Shown: positions 15,454 through 23,909 of the stretch, in pieces
Layout of the letters: the number at the start of each line of letters is the position of its first letter
How positions within the stretch are numbered: position 1 is the stretch's first letter
From: an uncultured bacterium
GTDB lineage: Bacteria > Bacillota > Clostridia > Peptostreptococcales > Anaerovoracaceae
DNA: 40,477 nucleotides
Direction of reading: 5' to 3'
Assembly (NCBI GenBank): GCA_905214225.1
Contig: CAJMLL010000019.1
Location: 1 to 40,477 of the forward strand
Program-made: the position numbers and the translations under genes
Notes under the pieces: model-generated
The model's database searches: none
Told to the model about the DNA's origin: nothing
The model's input: only the letters and a program-made list of their open reading frames with translations

Positions 15454-16959
15454 TTACTCAATGGCTGAAATGTCGTCTCTGGTAACTCCTTCCGGCGGGT
15501 CAAAGTCCATATCTTCGTACTTTACCCATTCCGTCTTCTTCACCTTTTTATAGACAAAGAACATGATCACCGACAACGGGATAATCCCATAGCAAGTGAT
15601 GAAACTGAACCAGTTGAAATCTGTAAATACGGAGTAGTTTGCACCAAAGGTTACGATGATGCAGACAGCAATGCAGAAAATTGATCCATACGGGAAGAAA
15701 GGCGATTTATAGTCCAGATCTTCCAGCTTATGCCCTGTGGCAATCCAGCCTCTTCTGAAACGATAGTGAGCAAGACTGATGGTCAGCCAGTTGTAAACGC
15801 CGGCGATTCCGCAGAGGGAATAGGCTGCCGTATAGGCAATTCCGTCACCCAGCTTGGATGCCGTGAATGCAAACGCTGCAATGATCGCTGTGATAATAAC
15901 CGCCTGAACCGGAACACCATGCCTGCTGATTTTTGCGAAATACTTTGGTGCATCGCCTCGTTCTGCCATATGCTGAAGTGTTCTGGACGCCGCATAAAGG
16001 GACGAATTTCCGCAGGACAAAACGGATGTCAGGATAACCGCATTCATTACAGAAGCCGCGGCAGCAAAGCCCGCATTTCTGAAGATAATCGTATACGGAG
16101 CTGCGGCAACATTGCTCTCAGACGCGTTCAGCAGATTCGGCTCTGTGAACGGAATAAGTGTAGCAACAACGAAAATCGTGCCCAGATAGAAAATCAAAAG
16201 ACGCCAGAACACCTTGCTGATGGCGCTCGGAACATCATGCTTCGGATCTTCTGATTCCGCAGCAGAAAGTCCGACCAGCTCCGTATTCGAAAACGAGAAC
16301 GCCGCAACCATGAAAATTCCAACCGTTCCGCCGATTCCGTTGACAAACGGCGCCTTTCCGGCTTTTCCTCCGTCCAGCACCCAGTTGTGGAAGCCGGCAT
16401 CTTCTCCGCTCTTCATGATTCCAACAATCATCAGGACGCCGACAATCAAGAAGATCACGGTGATCACAACTTTGATTCCCGCAAACCAGAATTCTGCTTC
16501 ACCGAATCCTTTTACGGTAAACAAATTCAGTGCGAGGATAATCGCCAGGAACAGCGCCGCCCAGAGTGCCGAACTGCTCCCCGGAAACCAGTATTTTACA
16601 ATGATGGATCCGGCGATCAGTTCCGCTGCAACTGTCATGGAACTGCCGAACCAGTAGGCCCATCCATTCGTAAATCCCCATGCAGGATCGATAAAGCGGT
16701 TGGCATAAGCCGTGAACGCTCCCGGAATCGGAAGCTTGGTCGCCAGCTCTCCAAGTGCCGTCATCATAAAGTACACAACAACGCCCATGATCGCGTAGGC
16801 CGTCATGGCTCCTCCCGGCCCGGCTTCCCGGATCGTTCCGCCCATTGCCAGGAAGAGTCCCGTTCCAATCGATCCGCCGATGGCAATCATCTGCAGATGC
16901 CTGCTCTTCAATCCCCTGTGAAGAGAATTGTTTTCGCCTTCATTTCCCTTTCCACTCAT
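15454..16959 (-). CDS. AAT-family amino acid permease (APC superfamily)
   Basis: The 501-residue protein has about 12 membrane helices and AAT-family signatures: GLKSRHLQMIAIGGSIGTGL at residues 16-35, GPGGAMTAYAIMGVVVYFMMTALGELA, and FSFSNTELVGLSAAESEDP at about 247-266. The family imports amino acids by proton symport; LysP, AroP and GabP are relatives. The specificity cannot be read from sequence. AGGAG lies seven bases before the ATG. The gene starts 54 bases after the GRE-activating enzyme, which suggests it imports the substrate of the GRE. Confidence 0.92.
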   Translation of the reverse strand: MSGKGNEGENNSLHRGLKSRHLQMIAIGGSIGTGLFLAMGGTIREAGPGGAMTAYAIMGVVVYFMMTALGELATKLPIPGAFTAYANRFIDPAWGFTNGWAYWFGSSMTVAAELIAGSIIVKYWFPGSSSALWAALFLAIILALNLFTVKGFGEAEFWFAGIKVVITVIFLIVGVLMIVGIMKSGEDAGFHNWVLDGGKAGKAPFVNGIGGTVGIFMVAAFSFSNTELVGLSAAESEDPKHDVPSAISKVFWRLLIFYLGTIFVVATLIPFTEPNLLNASESNVAAAPYTIIFRNAGFAAAASVMNAVILTSVLSCGNSSLYAASRTLQHMAERGDAPKYFAKISRHGVPVQAVIITAIIAAFAFTASKLGDGIAYTAAYSLCGIAGVYNWLTISLAHYRFRRGWIATGHKLEDLDYKSPFFPYGSIFCIAVCIIVTFGANYSVFTDFNWFSFITCYGIIPLSVIMFFVYKKVKKTEWVKYEDMDFDPPEGVTRDDISAIE

Positions 16960-17013
16960 CTCTAATCTCCTATTGCATTTTTTCTTTTATTTGTCAGCAG
17001 CCGTTCAGCCTGC

Positions 17014-17946
17014 CTACAATCTTCCTAATATTTCTGTCTCTGCCCCGGCATCTTCCATCATTTTCCGGATCCGCGAGAGCCGTTCATCAGACGGAGCTTC
17101 GAATCGTTCCTGCACGCCTCCGATGTGACGTTTCTTCGAAATGCCCAGGTCATGGTAGGGAAGCAGGGTTACCCTTGCTAATCCCAGTTCGCGGATACGT
17201 TTTGCCGCCGCCTGAATATCCTCATCAGAATCATTCATTCCCGCTATCAGGGGCATCCGGATCTGAATCTTCTTTCGGACAAAAGCTGCAGCCGCAAGGT
17301 GAGAAAGATTTTCCTGAATCCGCGCATTGCTTCTTCCGGTCAGCTTCTGATGCTTCTCATCATCCATCGCCTTGATATCAAACAAAATATCCGTGACGTT
17401 GGGACGGGACGCCATTTCCATCAGGAACTCTCCATCTCCGTAACCGGATGTATCCAGACATACACCGATCCCATCCTTCTCAGCCAGTGAAACGATTTCA
17501 CGGACAAACTCCGGATGAGTCAGCATTTCACCGCCGCTCAGTGTGATTCCGCCTTCTGTGTGCTGATAGAAGCCCTTATCTTTCGCTGCCTCAGCGTAAG
17601 CTTCCTCTGCACTCATCTCCCTGGCAACCGGTTTCAGCGCCTCTGCGTAACAGTTCTCCGCACAGATCATGCAGCGGTCACAGGCGGCGCGGTCAATCGC
17701 TATATTTCTATCTTCATTCACATGAACCGCATGCTGCGGACAGACCTTGATGCAGTAGCCGCAGTGAATGCAGCTGTTCGGCATCTGAATCAGCTCCTGC
17801 TCCGGAGAAATCAGTTCCGGATTGTGACACCATCTGCAGTTCAGCGGGCATCCCTTCAGGAAAATCGTTGTCCGGATTCCCGGCCCATCTTCTGTTGAAA
17901 ACTTTTGAATTGCTCCTACGAGTGCCTTCACCATTTCCTCCTGCAT
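17014..17946 (-). CDS. Glycyl-radical enzyme activating enzyme (radical SAM)
   Basis: The 310-residue protein installs the glycyl radical on its partner using S-adenosylmethionine. Residues 10-45 hold FSTEDGPGIRTTIFLKGCPLNCRWCHNPE, with the radical-SAM CxxxCxxC. Two clostridial ferredoxin clusters follow (CIHCGYCIKVCP and CDRCMICAENCYAEAL). GGITLSGGEML, CLDTSGYG and DIKAMDDEKHQKLTG complete the family pattern. The double ferredoxin insert is typical of activases for GRE eliminases and decarboxylases, not of PFL-AE. The start at 17946 has a weak site; ATG 17934 or GTG 17931, close behind an AGGAGG, are alternatives. It lies 12 bases after the GRE gene. Confidence 0.95.
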   Translation of the reverse strand: MQEEMVKALVGAIQKFSTEDGPGIRTTIFLKGCPLNCRWCHNPELISPEQELIQMPNSCIHCGYCIKVCPQHAVHVNEDRNIAIDRAACDRCMICAENCYAEALKPVAREMSAEEAYAEAAKDKGFYQHTEGGITLSGGEMLTHPEFVREIVSLAEKDGIGVCLDTSGYGDGEFLMEMASRPNVTDILFDIKAMDDEKHQKLTGRSNARIQENLSHLAAAAFVRKKIQIRMPLIAGMNDSDEDIQAAAKRIRELGLARVTLLPYHDLGISKKRHIGGVQERFEAPSDERLSRIRKMMEDAGAETEILGRL

Positions 17947-17958
17947 GTTCCGTTATTC

Positions 17959-20334
17959 TTAATCCGGCTGGCTGTAATGCGCGGTACGATAAATGATCGT
18001 ATCCTGGGCGCTCTTATCCAGTTCTGTAAAATATGCCATGTAGCCTGCTACACGTACCATCAGGCCCTTATAGCGTTCCGGTGTCTTCTGCGCGGCCCTT
18101 AAGGTGGCATTGTCTACGACATTGATCTGGATATGTTCGCCTCCGTTCTCAAAGTACGTTTTAATTACACCTTCGATGCTGTTCAGTCCTTTTTCTCCTT
18201 CCACGCCCTTAGGGTCAAAACGCAGATTGAACAAGGCGCCATCATGGAAATCTTCCTGCCCCATTGATGCGACGGATTTTACCGTGGCAGTCGGGCCGTG
18301 AAGGTCTCTTCCCATCATCGGGGATGCGTTATCGCAGAAAGGCTCTCCGGCAAGACGTCCGTCCGGAGTCGCTCCGGTTACCGCACCGTGGGAGACGTTA
18401 ACGGTCTGGGAGTGAACGTTGAAGGAATATCTTCCTCCCCTTGCATCCGGCCACTGCTGGACATTGTCCGCGATGAAATGCATCATTTCACGGTAGATAC
18501 CGTCTACATATGCATTGTCATTACCGAATTTTGGAGGCTTGTTCAGGAGCAGCTGGCGCATCCTCTCATTTCCTTCAAAGTTGTGATCCAGCGCGTCGAT
18601 CAGCTGATCCATGGTAATATCGTGGTCCTTGAAGACACACTGATCAACAGCTGCGATAGAATCCGCGAGGTTCGCAGCGCCTGTGACGAAGAGACCCGCA
18701 GTAGAGTATTTCGCGCCGCCCTGCTGCACCGATTTTCCGCTTTCTACGCAGCCTTTTGTCACCATGCTGGCGAAAATTACCGGGAACCGGGTCATGTGCA
18801 TGCTCTGCATGATGTTGTAGCCTTCTGTGACCAGCTTATAGTGGTGAAGGATCTGCATCTTCAGGGCATTTTTAAAATCTTCGATTGTCCTGAACTTGCG
18901 CGGATCGCCTGTCTGAAGACCCATGAGTTTTCCCGTCTTCGGATCGACGCCATTGTGAAGGACGAATTCGATCATCTTTCCCATATTGACGTATCCGGCA
19001 TCCGGAGAACCGTCTGTCGCTCCGCCTCCCGGGCCCGGCTGAATGCAGCCGACAATCGTCCAGTCTCTGGCTTCTTCCATGGAACAGCCCTTTCCAAGAG
19101 ACATCTTCATCGCGGCTTCATCATTGAAGAATCCCGGATTTGCCTGACCTTCCTGAATCATCCGGCAGCCCATGCGGATCAGTTTTTCCGGCGTATGCTT
19201 CCAGACGCGGACTGCCATAACCGGCTGCGTGGTTCTCAGTTCATCAGCAGCCTGCAGGCAGACATAGGAAAGTTCGTTCGTCGCATCTTTTCCATCTGGG
19301 GTCTGGCCTCCGACAACCAGTATTTCCCACATCGGATATCCTGCAAAAGACGTTGCATACCATTTATCTCTGACTTCATAAACTTCGCAGGCCTTCAGAT
19401 ACAGGCATTCCAGCATCTCCAGCGCTTCTTCTTCTGTGATGTTTTTCTCGTCGAGGACATCCTTCTTGTAAAATGGCCACATATACTGGTCAAATCTTCC
19501 AAAACCGCAGGCGGTTGTGCAGACTTCGATATGGAAGGCCACATGGGCAAACCAGACCATCTGTAGAGCCTGCTGGAAGGTCTGTGGTGGATTTTCCGGA
19601 ACGACTCTGCAGTTCTCTGCAATCGTCAGAAGCTCACGCTTTCTCTTCGGATCATCACAGGCTTCTGCCTGGCGTTCTGCCTCCTCCGCCATTCTGTGTG
19701 CATAAGTAATCAGTCCTTCGCACTGAATGATGCAGGCCTGCCAGAAGTTGATTTTCTGTTCAGCCTCCTGGCCGCAGCGAACCGTCCGTTCTATATTTGT
19801 CCGGCACTCTTCCATGTAGCCCTTCAGGCCGACGGTGAGGAGTTTCTCATGGTCGCAGGTCGTCTCACCGGAGACGCCGTTCCGCAGGCCGACGGTGATA
19901 ATATCATCTTCGATACACTCCTCCGTGTGCGGCGGAAGAGCGTGCTTGGACATGTCTTCCATGGACTTCCCCTTCCAGTACGGAAGTGTCTTCAGGATCG
20001 TCTCTCTGTCTTCCGGCGAAATATCATAGGGATCCTTGCTTCTCGTCGTGAAATCGTCGATATCACTCGCATACCACTGGCTGGACTGGAATTCCGGATG
20101 CAGATTCGCGCCGCGGTACTTATTGGTCGGCGTTCCGACAATCAGCTCATCCCGGTTGATCAGTGTCGTCATATGCTCCATGATGTAGCGGACCACCTCC
20201 GCACGGAAAATCGGAATGGCATCGCCGGCAAACTTTTTATATGCCTCCGTCTCCAGAACAAGACGTTCAGAAGTAATGCAGGGTCTGGAATTCCAGAGCC
20301 GGTCTCTCATTCTTGTCAGTCGTTCATTCAGCAT
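17959..20334 (-). CDS. Glycyl radical enzyme of unassigned substrate (GCIQP active-site variant)
   Basis: The 791-residue protein is a full-length member of the PFL/GRE family in the dehydratase/lyase branch. The N-terminus (PCITSERLVLETEAYKKF, then LINRDELIVGTPT) and the middle (VVPENPPQTFQQALQMVWFAH) are typical. The thiyl cysteine is Cys430 in DWTIVGCIQPGPGGG; the position two residues on, normally the general-base Glu in CutC, glycerol dehydratase and HypD (GCVE), is Gln432. The C-terminal radical motif RVAGYMAYF (Gly764) is intact. GARYN-like GGAKYSTAGLFVTG is present. It heads an operon with its activase, a permease and an aldo/keto reductase. GAGGAG precedes the ATG. The reaction is unknown; it is not PFL, which has a Cys-Cys pair. 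Confidence 0.93.
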   Translation of the reverse strand: MLNERLTRMRDRLWNSRPCITSERLVLETEAYKKFAGDAIPIFRAEVVRYIMEHMTTLINRDELIVGTPTNKYRGANLHPEFQSSQWYASDIDDFTTRSKDPYDISPEDRETILKTLPYWKGKSMEDMSKHALPPHTEECIEDDIITVGLRNGVSGETTCDHEKLLTVGLKGYMEECRTNIERTVRCGQEAEQKINFWQACIIQCEGLITYAHRMAEEAERQAEACDDPKRKRELLTIAENCRVVPENPPQTFQQALQMVWFAHVAFHIEVCTTACGFGRFDQYMWPFYKKDVLDEKNITEEEALEMLECLYLKACEVYEVRDKWYATSFAGYPMWEILVVGGQTPDGKDATNELSYVCLQAADELRTTQPVMAVRVWKHTPEKLIRMGCRMIQEGQANPGFFNDEAAMKMSLGKGCSMEEARDWTIVGCIQPGPGGGATDGSPDAGYVNMGKMIEFVLHNGVDPKTGKLMGLQTGDPRKFRTIEDFKNALKMQILHHYKLVTEGYNIMQSMHMTRFPVIFASMVTKGCVESGKSVQQGGAKYSTAGLFVTGAANLADSIAAVDQCVFKDHDITMDQLIDALDHNFEGNERMRQLLLNKPPKFGNDNAYVDGIYREMMHFIADNVQQWPDARGGRYSFNVHSQTVNVSHGAVTGATPDGRLAGEPFCDNASPMMGRDLHGPTATVKSVASMGQEDFHDGALFNLRFDPKGVEGEKGLNSIEGVIKTYFENGGEHIQINVVDNATLRAAQKTPERYKGLMVRVAGYMAYFTELDKSAQDTIIYRTAHYSQPD

Positions 20335-20425
20335 GTTCTCCTCTTCCTTTCATCGAATAAAGAAAAAACCATGGTCCGCAAAACGCTTCCCATGGCATCA
20401 TCATACAACATCGATTTTTACATCC

Positions 20426-20441
20426 GCTTCAAATTTGAAGC
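20426..20441. promoter_or_regulatory. Perfect 16-bp palindrome upstream of the GRE gene
   Basis: GCTTCAAATTTGAAGC is a perfect palindrome 92 bases before the GRE start. It is a good candidate binding site for a dimeric regulator, none of which is encoded next to the operon. Confidence 0.5.
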
Positions 20442-20734
20442 AAAAGTCCTTATTATTGTGTTTCTATACCTTCAGACAGCGCTCCGTCTGCATCTCTGCA
20501 GCGACAGTCCGTCATATCTTCTATGACGTCCCAGGATACTGGTATCGGGCGGCCAGTTCCTTCGGCGAATTGCCCTTTCCACAGGCCGGCTTCCCTGAGC
20601 CTTTCTCCCCGTGTACTGATGCGCTTCGCAACCTCTATCTTATTGTTTTTCTATTTTGTGCACTTCTATTAAATCACCCTGATGGCATTATGTCAATCGA
20701 TTATTTGAATTTACGAACATATTTTCTTTATTTT

Positions 20735-20753
20735 TTTGTGCGCGCAGCACAAA
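20735..20753. repeat. Inverted repeat TTTGTGC-N5-GCACAAA
   Basis: Seven-base perfect arms flank a five-base GCGCA centre. A related TTTTGTGCAC half-site lies near 20652. It lies between proC-like and GRE genes and could be an operator. Confidence 0.4.
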
Positions 20754-20838
20754 CATCTTTCAGCTGAACAAAATACCATGCAAATGGATACCGATCTCAT
20801 CCATTGTATCCGTACCCACTTCATATTCCCGGCTTTCT

Positions 20839-21615
20839 TTACTTTCCCACCGCCAGCATGCCGTCCATGACTGCATTCCGGAATCCGTCTTCCTCTAGCT
20901 TTTTCACCATCTCAAGGGTCAGGCCGCCCGGGGTGCAGACCTGATTCTGCAGCTGAGCCGGGTGTTTTCCGGACTGGAGAACCATTTCTGCACAACCCTT
21001 TACGGTTTCCGCGCTGAGGCGGACGGAATCGTCCCAGTTGAAGCCCTGCATGGCCGCCGCGTTCGACATGGCGTCGATCAGCATAAAGATCATCGCCGGT
21101 GAGCTTCCGGTAACCGGAACGATGCGGTCCATCATTTTTTCCCGGATTTCCACTGCTGAGCCGAAACCTTCGATCAGCTCCAAAAGCAGCTTTTTATGCG
21201 GCTCTGTCACGTTCTCGTTGAACGTTACGCCAGTCACAGAAGAACCGACTGTTGCACAGATATTCGGCATAGTTCGTACAATTTCTGTGCCATTTCCAAG
21301 CAGTTCTTCTGACTCCGCCAGGGAAATCCCTGCCGCGATCGTCCAGATCAAGGTATGATTTTCCGTAACAACAGCGGCGGTTTCCCGGCAGACCGGCGCG
21401 TGCATTTTCGGAGGAACGGCAATTAAAAGGACATCACATGCCGCAGCTTCAGCATTATCCCCTGCCGCTGAAAACCCGTCATTTTCTATGCGCCGTCTCG
21501 TTTTGTCTGAATGTCCTGACACCAGAACGTCTTCTGCCTTCACGACGCCGCTTCTTACAAGGCCCTTCAGGATCGCGCTTCCCATCAGGCCGTAGCCAAT
21601 TGCTCCGATCTTCAT
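20839..21615 (-). CDS. Divergent pyrroline-5-carboxylate reductase paralogue
   Basis: The ATG at 21615 follows GGAAGGAG and gives 258 residues. The N-terminal NADP-binding loop is KIGAIGYGLMGSAILKGL. The middle IRTMPNICATVGSSVTGV is the ProC MPNxP segment with changes. VTGSSPAMIFMLIDAMSNAAAMQGF and VCTPGGLTLEMVKKLEEDGFRNAV match the dimer/substrate domain, but the usual SPGGTTI is CTPGGLTL. A second, canonical ProC is at 32116-32904. It probably reduces a cyclic imine, perhaps not P5C. Its start overlaps the deformylase stop as ATGA. It lies next to the GRE operon, as proC does with hydroxyproline dehydratase in other anaerobes. Confidence 0.85.
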   Translation of the reverse strand: MKIGAIGYGLMGSAILKGLVRSGVVKAEDVLVSGHSDKTRRRIENDGFSAAGDNAEAAACDVLLIAVPPKMHAPVCRETAAVVTENHTLIWTIAAGISLAESEELLGNGTEIVRTMPNICATVGSSVTGVTFNENVTEPHKKLLLELIEGFGSAVEIREKMMDRIVPVTGSSPAMIFMLIDAMSNAAAMQGFNWDDSVRLSAETVKGCAEMVLQSGKHPAQLQNQVCTPGGLTLEMVKKLEEDGFRNAVMDGMLAVGK

Positions 21616-22022
21616 ATCAAAACTCCTTCCAGATGGTCGCACTCGTGCTGAATGATTTCCGCCGGCATCCCCGAGAATTCGCGTGTCTGCCACTTCATCT
21701 CCGTGTCCTGAAAACGCACCGTAATTTTCTCGTAACGCATGGTTTTCCGCGTGCCAGGAAGGGAAAGACAGCCCTCTTCCGTCTCATAAGGCCCGCTTTT
21801 CGCTGTAATCTCCGGATTCAGCATCACCAGATCCATCAGCCCCAGCGATACGATAATCATCCGCTTCCGGCTTCCGATCATGTTCGCCGCCATCCCCACG
21901 CATTCATCGCGGTGCGCATGCAGCGTGTCCTCAAGATCGTACGCAATCTGCAAATCCGCCCTGCCCGCGGGCTCCGATTTCAGCCTCAGGAACATGGCGT
22001 CCTTCATAATTGGTTTAATCAT
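21612..22022 (-). CDS. def: Peptide deformylase (short clostridial type)
   Basis: The 136-residue protein carries the deformylase motifs: CVGMAANMIG for motif 1, EEGCLSLPG for motif 2 (Cys ligand) and QHECDHLEG for motif 3 (HExxH). It removes the formyl group from nascent N-terminal methionine. Motif 1 reads GMAANM in place of GLAAPQ, so the oxyanion-hole Gln is Met. As I recall, this is seen in a short class of Bacillota deformylases and so need not mean loss of activity. It overlaps the proC-like gene by four bases. Confidence 0.9.
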   Translation of the reverse strand: MIKPIMKDAMFLRLKSEPAGRADLQIAYDLEDTLHAHRDECVGMAANMIGSRKRMIIVSLGLMDLVMLNPEITAKSGPYETEEGCLSLPGTRKTMRYEKITVRFQDTEMKWQTREFSGMPAEIIQHECDHLEGVLI

Positions 22023-22266
22023 AACGTTTACTTTCTCCTCTTCGTTTCTATTTTATCCCGACAGGCGATTCCCTGTCAGCTTCTCTCACGACAAAAAACT
22101 CCAGTCAAGGGGATTCCCTTTCTCTGCTTCGTCAAGACTCTGATCTGCAGCACAGAACATTGAACCTGTTGCCCCATTGACAGACAAATTGCTGAGCAGC
22201 CAAACGGCAGCTGAAATTAGTGTATACAGAATACAAGTCTGTGATTTTCCTCGGTCCAGTCATTTA

Positions 22267-23079
22267 TTAGCGATCTACACGCTGCCCTGCCGTCTCATCA
22301 TCGCGGAGAATTTCGCCTTCGCTGTAGAGCACGGCCTCGCCTGCGACCTTGATTCTGTCGTCGGCTCTTTGTGTATACAAAATACCAGACCGCTCTGACG
22401 CCTGAAAACAGGTCAGGCTGTCCTTTCCAAGACGGTCACACCAGTAAGGCGTGATCATGCAGTGAGAGCTTCCCGTGACCGGATCCTCATCAACCTCAAG
22501 TTTCGGGCCGAACACGCGGCTCACGCTGTCATATGCCGGATCATCGGACGGAGCCGTAACCACCGTCAAAAGCCCGTCCAGCTGCATCAGTTTTTCCATA
22601 TCAGGCTGCATTTTCCGAACGGTTTCTGCATCCTTCAGGACGAGCAGGAGGTCTCTGTCCATATAGGCTTCCAGCGGCTCTGCGCCAATTGCATCAGCCA
22701 TCTGCTCCGTCACTTCAGCCGATTTACAACTGTAGGCAGGAAAATCCATGATGATCCGGCTGCCATCACGCTCTACCGTGAGCTCGCCAACCTGAGTAAT
22801 AAATCGTATTACTTGAGCATCCGGTTCATAAAAGCGGAACAGCACATAGGATGTGCCCAGCGTGGCATGACCGCAGAAATCAATCTCTCCGCCCGGCGTG
22901 AACCAACGGAGATGATAGGCCTCTCCTTCCTTTACCGCAAAGGCCGTCTCCGAGAACTTGTTCTCAATGGTTATTTTCTGCATAAGCGCGTCATCCGGCC
23001 AGCGATCCATCACACAGACCGCCGCCTGATTTCCGCCAAACACATGATCCGTGAACGCGTCGACGATAAATTGTTTCAT
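22267..23079 (-). CDS. PhzF family isomerase/epimerase
   Basis: The 270-residue protein has the PhzF double-hotdog pattern: FIVDAFTDHVFGGNQAAVCVM at the start, NKFSETAFAVKEG with the catalytic Glu near residue 44, LRWFTPGGEIDFCGHATLGTSYVLF, and later EDPVTGSSHCMITPYW. Relatives isomerise dihydro-hydroxyanthranilate in phenazine synthesis, but most genomic copies have no known substrate. No phenazine genes are present. AAAGGATC precedes the start. Confidence 0.9.
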   Translation of the reverse strand: MKQFIVDAFTDHVFGGNQAAVCVMDRWPDDALMQKITIENKFSETAFAVKEGEAYHLRWFTPGGEIDFCGHATLGTSYVLFRFYEPDAQVIRFITQVGELTVERDGSRIIMDFPAYSCKSAEVTEQMADAIGAEPLEAYMDRDLLLVLKDAETVRKMQPDMEKLMQLDGLLTVVTAPSDDPAYDSVSRVFGPKLEVDEDPVTGSSHCMITPYWCDRLGKDSLTCFQASERSGILYTQRADDRIKVAGEAVLYSEGEILRDDETAGQRVDR

Positions 23080-23190
23080 AATTGCGATCCTTTCTCTTTC
23101 TAAACTTCCCTATTTCTCAGCTTTTTTCAGAATTCCCTTAATCCCGCATACCCCTGTTTTCCAACCATTTCCGCGACCGCATGGCATGTA

Positions 23191-23214
23191 TTTACTATAA
23201 TATACTATAGTAAA
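23191..23214. promoter_or_regulatory. Palindromic operator/promoter element upstream of phzF-like gene
   Basis: TTTACTATA (23191-23199) and TATAGTAAA (23206-23214) form perfect nine-base arms around a six-base centre. The AT-rich symmetric sequence resembles GntR-type operators and lies 112 bases before the PhzF start. Confidence 0.5.
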
Positions 23215-23294
23215 TCACACTCTTCTCTTCGGTTTACCGGCTTCCTACGGCAAAATAGTTCTTGTCAAGGCAGCAACCCTGCCCTGCCGCGGTC

Positions 23295-23852
23295 TTACTC
23301 TGCTTTCCAGGTCTGCCGAACCCCGTATCCCTGCTCTTTAAAGGATGAATTAAGAAAAGTCATCTCATCCGGCGTGATTTTCAACAGCCACATCGGCTCC
23401 GGCAGCTTCTTCAGTGCCTCCAGAGGGATCTTTTTCACACCGGCTATCTCCTCAAATTCCGGTGCCGGCAGGCCCAGAATTTCCACCGATCCCTGTATCT
23501 GCACACTCTTCAGATGACCAAAATCACAAACCGGATCAAATACAGCTGCAGAAGATTTGGAATTTTCACTCATAGCTCTGAATTTCAGACCGCCTTCTGT
23601 AAAAATCCAAATCTTGTTATCATACCAGAGATACTCCAGCGGTGTACAGCGGATAAAATTTTTTCCTCCGCAGGCAAGCGCACAGACTTTGTGCGATGTC
23701 AGAAACCCGCCAATTTCTGTAAACAGCTCATCTCTTCCCATATGCTTTTCTGATGCATCTTTCCGGCTCCAGAATGATTCTGCATTTTCCAATTCTTCAT
23801 CTGTCATGTTCACTTCTGATGTCATTCCTTTCTGTTCTCTGTTCGTTTTCAT
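23295..23852 (-). CDS. Pyridoxamine 5'-phosphate oxidase-like FMN-binding protein
   Basis: The 185-residue frame has a split-barrel flavin-binding pattern: GGFLTSHKVCALACGGKNFIRCTPLEYLWYDNKIWIFTEGGLKFRAMSENSKSSAAVFDP. This is the PNPOx-like strand series with the Arg/Lys FMN contact. A family-typical SVQIQGSVEILG follows. Function within this large superfamily is not specified. The start is uncertain: 23852, 23825 and 23807 are all in frame; 23807 has AGAAG five bases upstream and gives 170 residues. Confidence 0.8.
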   Translation of the reverse strand: MKTNREQKGMTSEVNMTDEELENAESFWSRKDASEKHMGRDELFTEIGGFLTSHKVCALACGGKNFIRCTPLEYLWYDNKIWIFTEGGLKFRAMSENSKSSAAVFDPVCDFGHLKSVQIQGSVEILGLPAPEFEEIAGVKKIPLEALKKLPEPMWLLKITPDEMTFLNSSFKEQGYGVRQTWKAE

Positions 23853-23909
23853 CCTTGCGTGTCTGTTTTGTCTGACTCAAATCTGACAGGGCCATAGCCA
23901 GCTTCTGAT

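Larger units (their letters stand above)
20335..20838 (-). other. Long leader / control region of the GRE operon
   Basis: No gene is visible in these 504 bases. The region contains several symmetric elements: two CCATGG sites at about 20370 and 20391, a perfect 16-base palindrome at 20426-20441, an imperfect palindrome CAGACAGCGCTCCGTCTG at 20473-20490, and TTTGTGC/GCACAAA at 20735-20753. I could not identify a convincing -35/-10 pair. Confidence 0.4.

Noticed and set aside
18298..19566. Plus-strand open frame of 422 codons
   Set aside because: It is antisense to the glycyl radical enzyme gene, which has all its family motifs on the minus strand.
17959..20334. Trans-4-hydroxyproline dehydratase (HypD) as the name for the GRE
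   Set aside because: A proC-like gene next door is suggestive, but the active-site Glu of HypD (GCVE) is Gln here and the flanking residues differ, so the specific name is not supported.
17959..20334. Pyruvate formate-lyase
   Set aside because: PFL has adjacent cysteines at the active site and a short activase without extra ferredoxin clusters. This protein has one Cys in GCIQP, and its activase has two ferredoxin motifs.
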